Positions 60,197 through 64,000 of a DNA stretch of 64,000 nt are shown piece by piece. A program made the translations under genes and the position numbers. The DNA comes from Mycobacterium malmoense (lineage in GTDB: Bacteria > Actinomycetota > Actinomycetes > Mycobacteriales > Mycobacteriaceae): NCBI RefSeq assembly GCF_019645855.1, contig NZ_CP080999.1:3534001-3598000 (forward strand), written 5' to 3'. Position 1 is the stretch's first letter. Each line of letters begins with the position of its first letter. The notes below the pieces were generated by a model that ran no database searches, was not told the origin of the DNA, and worked only from the letters and a program-made list of their open reading frames with translations.

Positions 60197-60642
60197 GGCA
60201 ACGCCGCTCCCAAATGCTCTGTGCCCAGGGGGTATACCTGTCCGTTGGCGCCGCGGGTGGCGAGCAGCAACTCCACCGCAACCGCGACGGTATGCGACTG
60301 GACGTTTTCGCCGACCGCAAGCACCGTGGCATAGCCGCATGTTTTTCTGAGTTCAACGGCGAGGGCGCGGGTGCCGCCGAGGAGACCGGTGGCCACGGCC
60401 GCGTCGAGCGGGCTGGTTCGCCCCAGTATGGCCGTCGACTGGACGAGGAAAACAACCGGCGCGCCGTCGATCGCGGTGGCGCGCGCGAGAGCGAAGGCCT
60501 CGGCGAGCTCGTCTTCGGCTTGCGACCATTCCGACAACCCGGTTCGCGGCGCAAAGAGCAGTCCGCTTTGTGTTCCGTCGCCGACCAGGCCCAGGCCGAT
60601 CAGCGCGGACACCAGAGCGGAATCGCCAATCCGCACTCTCAT
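60193..60642 (-). CDS. Small SDR-like protein lacking catalytic residues
   Basis: A 149-aa protein that reads like a shortened Rossmann SDR: PVVFLVQSTAILGRTSPLD, AAVATGLLGGTRALAVELRK and GANGQVYPLGTEHL follow the SDR C-terminal pattern. The YxxxK motif and the Gly-rich cofactor motif are missing. It overlaps the MaoC gene upstream (ATGA) and the true SDR downstream (ATGA). Precise double coupling and intact reading suggest a conserved structural or regulatory partner of the SDR rather than a decaying gene. Not recognised by name. Confidence 0.75.
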   Translation of the reverse strand: MRVRIGDSALVSALIGLGLVGDGTQSGLLFAPRTGLSEWSQAEDELAEAFALARATAIDGAPVVFLVQSTAILGRTSPLDAAVATGLLGGTRALAVELRKTCGYATVLAVGENVQSHTVAVAVELLLATRGANGQVYPLGTEHLGAALP

Positions 60643-61091
60643 GCCGCAGCCCGTCGCCTAAGCAGGGCAACCATCTCGCCTTCCTGAACGACGACGTCGT
60701 GTTGGTTGAACACCTCGACGCGCTGGACCATGACTCCGCGGTCGGGCTTGGAAGTGGGTGTGAGTTGGACGATTTCGTTCGTCGCGCGAATGGTATCTCC
60801 GATCAGCACTGGACGAAGGAAGCGCCACCGGCGGATCTCGGCGAAGGCCAACAGCGAGGCATCGAAGATGCCTAAGCGCGCGCGAAGACCTGTCACCATC
60901 GACAGCACCAAAGCGCCGTGAGCGATCCGCTGCCCGAATTGGCTGTCTCGCATGGCTTCTGCGTCGGTATGCAGCTCGTGGAAATCGCCGGAGACCCCGG
61001 CGAAATTCACGACGTCCGCCTCGGTCACCGTGCGCCGAGGTGTTTCGAAGCGCATGCCGACCTCGGCTTGATCGAACCACAGTCCATCCAC
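60639..61091 (-). CDS. MaoC-type enoyl-CoA hydratase (hotdog fold)
   Basis: Hotdog hydratase of 150 aa. The hydratase-2 motif is SGDFHELHTDAEAM followed by IAHGALVLSMVTGL, with the Asp and His that activate water. I chose GTG 61091 (VDGLWFDQAEVGMRF) because GAAAGG lies six bases upstream; the frame is open to 61217, but that part crosses the operator. It would hydrate the enoyl-CoA made by the dehydrogenase pair. It is first in an operon of six genes running to the BVMO. Operator site 7 lies 65 bp upstream. Confidence 0.88.
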   Translation of the reverse strand: MDGLWFDQAEVGMRFETPRRTVTEADVVNFAGVSGDFHELHTDAEAMRDSQFGQRIAHGALVLSMVTGLRARLGIFDASLLAFAEIRRWRFLRPVLIGDTIRATNEIVQLTPTSKPDRGVMVQRVEVFNQHDVVVQEGEMVALLRRRAAA

Positions 61092-61155
61092 AGCAAGCCT
61101 TTCGGAAGACGTATCGGAGCAGATCAGCCGCGCGTTGCCTGCGCTCCAACGTATC

Positions 61156-61173
61156 ATACCAACCGGTCGGTCT
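61156..61173. promoter_or_regulatory. TetR-type operator, site 7
   Basis: ATACCAACCGGTCGGTCT, two mismatched pairs of nine. It lies 65 bp before the MaoC start, at the head of the MaoC-SDR-dehydrogenase-BVMO operon. Confidence 0.75.
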
Positions 61174-61378
61174 GTCAATGATGACGCCGCGTCCCACGCC
61201 TCGTTCGCGGACTGCACGGCGCCTCGAACGCTTCGGAAGGTGATTACCTAAACGTGTTTCAGCCCCACGAGAAGATTTTGTCAGCCATGCCGACTCGGAT
61301 TGTGCGCAGGCCGTCGCGCTTGCCTGCAGCAAAGGTCCTCGGATGTGTTGTGTGGCAACGTCTTTATCGGCTTAGGGA

Positions 61379-61413
61379 GGTGGCGCGTCCCGCCCCGCAA
61401 CGAACACGCCACC
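61379..61413 (-). terminator. candidate terminator after the Amt-family gene
   Basis: GGTGGCG (61379-61385) pairs with CGCCACC (61407-61413), and the stem extends with one mismatch toward the loop. It lies 26 bp beyond the Amt-family stop. No U-tract. Confidence 0.5.
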
Positions 61414-61438
61414 GTCCACTGTCGCTTTCCGAATAGTG

Positions 61439-62869
61439 TCAACTGAGTGATGACGTCGTGCTCGTCGCCTTCGACGTCGCGGACGCGTCGAATCCGTCGG
61501 TGGCGGCCGATGTTTGGATGCTGTGATCGTTCGCGGCTTCATGGGCAGCGGGGACCCAGTACAGACTGTCGAAACCCTCGATCTCTTCCTCGTCGGTCAC
61601 TCGCAGGCCCATAGTGCGGTTTAGGACGAAACATAGGCTCAGGGTTGCGGTCGCGGTGACGGTGACTACCACGGCAATGCCGATCAGCTGCCACAGCGGC
61701 GTGACGTGCGCGTGCTGGAAGGCGTAGGGACCAGAGGTGATGCCGAAGTAGCCACCCGAGGGGACCCCCCATTCGGTGAAGCCGCCGACCACCACGCCCC
61801 ACAGCGCGGGGCCAAAGACGAGCGATGCGAGCTTCGAGTCGTCAACTTCGATTCGCACAAGCAGCTTGTAAATCGCCCAGGCGACAATCGGTGCCCCGAG
61901 GGCCACAACAAACATCACCCACGGATAAATGGTGTCGGCGACCGTGGCCGAAGAGACATAGCCCGTAAACGGTCCGGCGATCGCCCAAAAAGGGTTGCGG
62001 AGACGATAGGACAACAGCGCTCCCGACAGCCCGCCGCCAAGGAATGCCATAAAGATGTTCGCGATCACCAGGCCGAAACCGCTGGTCGTCATCGAGATGC
62101 CGAAGTATCCCTGGCCAGACACGATAAATCCGGAACCCAGCGCGAAGAAGGGCACCACGACCATGGCGAGCAGCACGCCCAACCCGACCATGGGCAGGCT
62201 CGTGGGCGCGGGCGCACTGATGCGCGGGTCCGGCTTGAAGATGCTCAGCCTAGGCCGAAGCCGCCACGACAGGATGATGGACATTACGCCCAGCGGCACA
62301 TACATCGTCAGTCCACCGATGAAATCGTGCACCCCGCGGTTGGTCAACGGCGAGACAGAGCCCCACACAAGAAAGGCGTTGACCGGCAGCAGGACCGCGC
62401 CGGCCAGGAAGGCGGTGACATATACGGCCGACGCCCGCATGCGCTCGACGCCAATCGTGTGAACCGCGGCGCCCAGAAAGGCGGCAAAAGCCAGGAAGAA
62501 GATGGCGAAGACTTGGAATACGTCCGCGTCCGCGATCCTCGCCGGGTCGAGGTACTGGGCGGGATGGCTGAAGGCGTAACCACCTATCCACCAATCGGAA
62601 ATCGATTGCCAGAACGCGTCTTTGATCCCGAATGCGTGGTAATACTGCGAATTCCATACGCCAAAGCCCACGATGGCAAAGCCCGCGGCGGACACGATGG
62701 ACGCCACGATCTTCTGCGTCACCACGTCCACGGCGTTGCGCTGGCGTGCGAGGCCAAGGTCGATCAACGTCAGTGCAACGATGCCCATCAACACGGCACT
62801 GGTACAAAACGCGTACAGCACGTCGCGTAAGTACACGTCCGTAGATACCTGATTGGCGAAAGTTTCCAT
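61439..62869 (-). CDS. Divergent ammonium-transporter (Amt/Mep/Rh) family permease
   Basis: Membrane protein of 476 aa with about eleven helices. The Amt pattern is clear in HDFIGGLTMYVPLGVMSII, NIFMAFLGGGLSGALLSYRL and the C-terminal GLRVTDEEEIEGFD. The conserved Asp of the substrate site is Asp182. The two pore histidines that move ammonia are absent: the first is Tyr190 and the second falls on Phe352 (or Pro354 if a one-residue gap is placed differently). It is therefore unlikely to conduct ammonium normally; it may carry an amine or other neutral compound, or act as a sensor. AGGAGG precedes ATG 62869. Confidence 0.82.
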   Translation of the reverse strand: METFANQVSTDVYLRDVLYAFCTSAVLMGIVALTLIDLGLARQRNAVDVVTQKIVASIVSAAGFAIVGFGVWNSQYYHAFGIKDAFWQSISDWWIGGYAFSHPAQYLDPARIADADVFQVFAIFFLAFAAFLGAAVHTIGVERMRASAVYVTAFLAGAVLLPVNAFLVWGSVSPLTNRGVHDFIGGLTMYVPLGVMSIILSWRLRPRLSIFKPDPRISAPAPTSLPMVGLGVLLAMVVVPFFALGSGFIVSGQGYFGISMTTSGFGLVIANIFMAFLGGGLSGALLSYRLRNPFWAIAGPFTGYVSSATVADTIYPWVMFVVALGAPIVAWAIYKLLVRIEVDDSKLASLVFGPALWGVVVGGFTEWGVPSGGYFGITSGPYAFQHAHVTPLWQLIGIAVVVTVTATATLSLCFVLNRTMGLRVTDEEEIEGFDSLYWVPAAHEAANDHSIQTSAATDGFDASATSKATSTTSSLS

Positions 62870-62891
62870 CTCAAACCTCCTGTATGCGCCG

Positions 62892-63083
62892 TTATGACAC
62901 AGAGCGGGGCCAAGAAGTCGTTCGACGTTGCTGACGAGAATCTCGCGGCGGCCCGGTTGGGGGTAGGCCTCCAACAAGTGGTCGCGACGGGTCAGTCGGA
63001 ACTGCTGAGCGATCAGCCAATTCTTCCATCGATGGAAGCGCTGGACGCGTGATGATCCGCTTGAGGATCCCCAGCAGGCCCAT
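62892..63083 (-). CDS. Small hypothetical protein upstream of the Amt-family gene
   Basis: A 63-aa open frame starting at ATG 63083 with GGAG six bases upstream. The first part (MGLLGILKRIITRPALPSME) could form an amphipathic helix; the rest is Pro/Arg-rich and disordered. It ends 22 bp before the Amt-family start and lies directly downstream of operator site 8, so it would be first in that transcript. I do not recognise a family. It could be a leader peptide or a small membrane-associated partner; it could also be chance. Confidence 0.45.
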   Translation of the reverse strand: MGLLGILKRIITRPALPSMEELADRSAVPTDPSRPLVGGLPPTGPPRDSRQQRRTTSWPRSVS

Positions 63084-63165
63084 TATTTCTCCGCAGGTCA
63101 CGGTAACCGTGTGATCCGACCCGGAAAACGATTACCAACGATATCTTGGGCCGGTCACGACGCAG

Positions 63166-63183
63166 AGACCGACTAGTCGGTAT
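63166..63183. promoter_or_regulatory. TetR-type operator, site 8
   Basis: AGACCGACTAGTCGGTAT, with a perfect 14-base core palindrome ACCGACTAGTCGGT and only one mismatched pair. It is among the best copies. It lies 83 bp before the small gene and about 300 bp before the Amt-family start. Confidence 0.8.
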
Positions 63184-63877
63184 CTAATCGTGATGATTCT
63201 CACTTGTCAAGATTTTGGCCAGCTGCGATCGGGTGACGACTTCTTACACAGCACCGAATGCCGTGGTGAGAGGGTGAAAAGCGCGCTGCATCAAGGGTTA
63301 TGCGAGTCGCCGCGTCAAGGCGGCGTCTTCGAGAGCCCCGCGTGTTGATCGACTGTCGAAGCCGTCGGCCCAAGCGTCCGAATCCGTTATATCTACCGAC
63401 CAGTTGCCCTGTAACGCTCTGGTTACGCTTTTGTTAGACCTAGTCAGAGCCGTTTATCGTAGGGATACGGTTTCGCATGTGCTCTAGACATACCGACCGG
63501 TCGGCTGTATGGTGCTGCGCATGATACCGGTTGCCGACCGTGACGGTGATGCAGGGTCCTCGAGTCCCTTAGTGGATTTGCGGGGGCATCGAGAGCCGCA
63601 TCAACGCCCCAGTGCTGACCAACCGTGTGGATCAAGACCTCGAATACCGCGCATGGCAGGCGCGACAGCGACGCCACGACATGCGTTGCCGCCAAGAACT
63701 TTCGACGTGATCCGGCGGTGTACCGCGGGCCCGAGCGGGAGGCCCGCTGGTCCAGTCTCGGGAATTCCGCCCTCGGCATTCCGCAGCGAACAGTACAATG
63801 CTTATCTCGTTATAGTCCCAGGAACTGTACGTATAAAGCATAAATCCGGCAAATTGTTATGAAAGGGAGAACTGAAA
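63184..63877. other. intergenic region between the Amt operon and the PE gene
   Basis: About 690 bp with no supported gene. It holds operator site 9 and a half-site (TACCGACC, about 63394-63401). An AT-rich stretch at 63790-63870 leads to the PE gene ribosome site. Small frames on both strands lack family features. Confidence 0.55.
63490..63507. promoter_or_regulatory. TetR-type operator, site 9
   Basis: ATACCGACCGGTCGGCTG, with a perfect 12-base core CCGACCGGTCGG. No supported gene starts nearby; the closest are the PE gene, 371 bp to the right, and the Amt operon to the left. Confidence 0.65.
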
Positions 63878-64000
63878 ATGTCGGCCTTCTTTGTCAATAC
63901 TCATCCCGAAGCCATATCCGCTGCAGCGGATGCACTGAACACGGTCGGATCTTCCGTGGAATCGCAGAACGCGGCGGCCAGCGCGCCGACCACCAGCGTT
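63878..64000 (+). CDS. PE-family protein, N-terminal part
   Basis: The first 41 residues of a PE protein run off the right edge. It begins MSAFFVNTHPEAISAAADAL and continues with SQNAAASAPTTSV, matching the PE helix-turn pattern and its Pro-Glu pair. AAAGGGAGA lies upstream of ATG 63878. PE proteins are exported by ESX (type VII) systems, usually with a PPE partner; whether one follows is outside the window. Such genes are typical of slow-growing mycobacteria. Confidence 0.9.
   Translation, partial: MSAFFVNTHPEAISAAADALNTVGSSVESQNAAASAPTTSV

Larger units (their letters stand above)
61092..61438. other. intergenic region with operator and candidate terminator
   Basis: About 350 bp between the MaoC start and the stop of the Amt-family gene. 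It contains operator site 7 and a hairpin just past the Amt-family stop. Nothing else is recognisable. Confidence 0.6.

Noticed and set aside
44088..63507. KstR or KstR2 cholesterol-regulon operators
   Set aside because: The palindrome core ACCGAC/GTCGGT does not match the sequences I know for those regulators, and no core steroid genes are present.
63444..63862. Small frames on both strands before the PE gene
   Set aside because: Mutually overlapping, no ribosome sites, no recognisable domains.

Overview
The window is mycobacterial chromosome, most likely from a slow-growing nontuberculous Mycobacterium. Positions 1 to about 38,700 follow the M. tuberculosis order from korB/korA (Rv2454c/Rv2455c) to lipQ (Rv2485c), with near-identical protein lengths for ClpX, Gdh, EttA and PlsB2. 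A PE-family gene begins at the right edge. Family and locus names are from memory; no searches were run.

Conserved core (1-38,700): korB (partial)-korA; clpX; mmuM; clpP2-clpP1; tig; tRNA-Pro; tRNA-Gly; lipP; a small Gly/Pro-rich secreted protein; nei; rpiB; a CPWC thiol oxidoreductase (Rv2466c type); pepN; a DUF5130/TPM-like protein with an overlapping one-helix membrane protein; an HNH nuclease; glbO-aglA; vapBC; an orphan FAD/NAD(P) oxidoreductase; Rv2474c and Rv2475c homologues translationally linked to gdh; ettA; an SSB-like gene; a CopD-CtaG fusion; plsB2-plsC-acyltransferase as overlapping genes; and lipQ. Two transporter genes I remember from the M. tuberculosis locus (Rv2456c and Rv2459) are absent. 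vapBC with the FAD gene, and the CopD-CtaG gene, stand where M. tuberculosis has other genes.

Boundary (38,856-39,805): tRNA-Arg(TCT), then a stub of an IS481-type element whose transposase start is open in frame with a secreted cutinase. The cutinase appears to have its own leaderless promoter at the junction.

Accessory catabolic region (40,082-63,200): a dense set of oxidative genes in short operons. It holds a RutA-like flavin monooxygenase, two further luciferase-like monooxygenases, a flavin reductase, a second RibBA with a damaged cyclohydrolase half, a Baeyer-Villiger-type monooxygenase, a GMC oxidoreductase, two aldehyde dehydrogenases (one CoA-acylating type), two RidA-like proteins around an amidohydrolase, a crotonase without the usual glutamates, a paired acyl-CoA dehydrogenase, SDR and MaoC enzymes, a carboxymuconolactone-decarboxylase-like protein, an ammonium-transporter-family permease without the twin histidines, and a TetR regulator.

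The main discovery is regulatory. Nine copies of an 18-bp palindrome (consensus about ATACCGACC.GGTCGGTAT) lie in the intergenic regions of this part. At least one precedes each operon, commonly 30-85 bp from the first start codon, and one lies beside the TetR gene. This suggests one regulon for one pathway: reduced flavin supply, flavin-dependent ring or side-chain oxidation, alcohol and aldehyde oxidation, then beta-oxidation. The substrate is unknown. RutA, RidA and Amt relatives hint at a nitrogen-containing compound, while the BVMO and acyl-CoA dehydrogenases hint at an alicyclic or branched ketone or acid.
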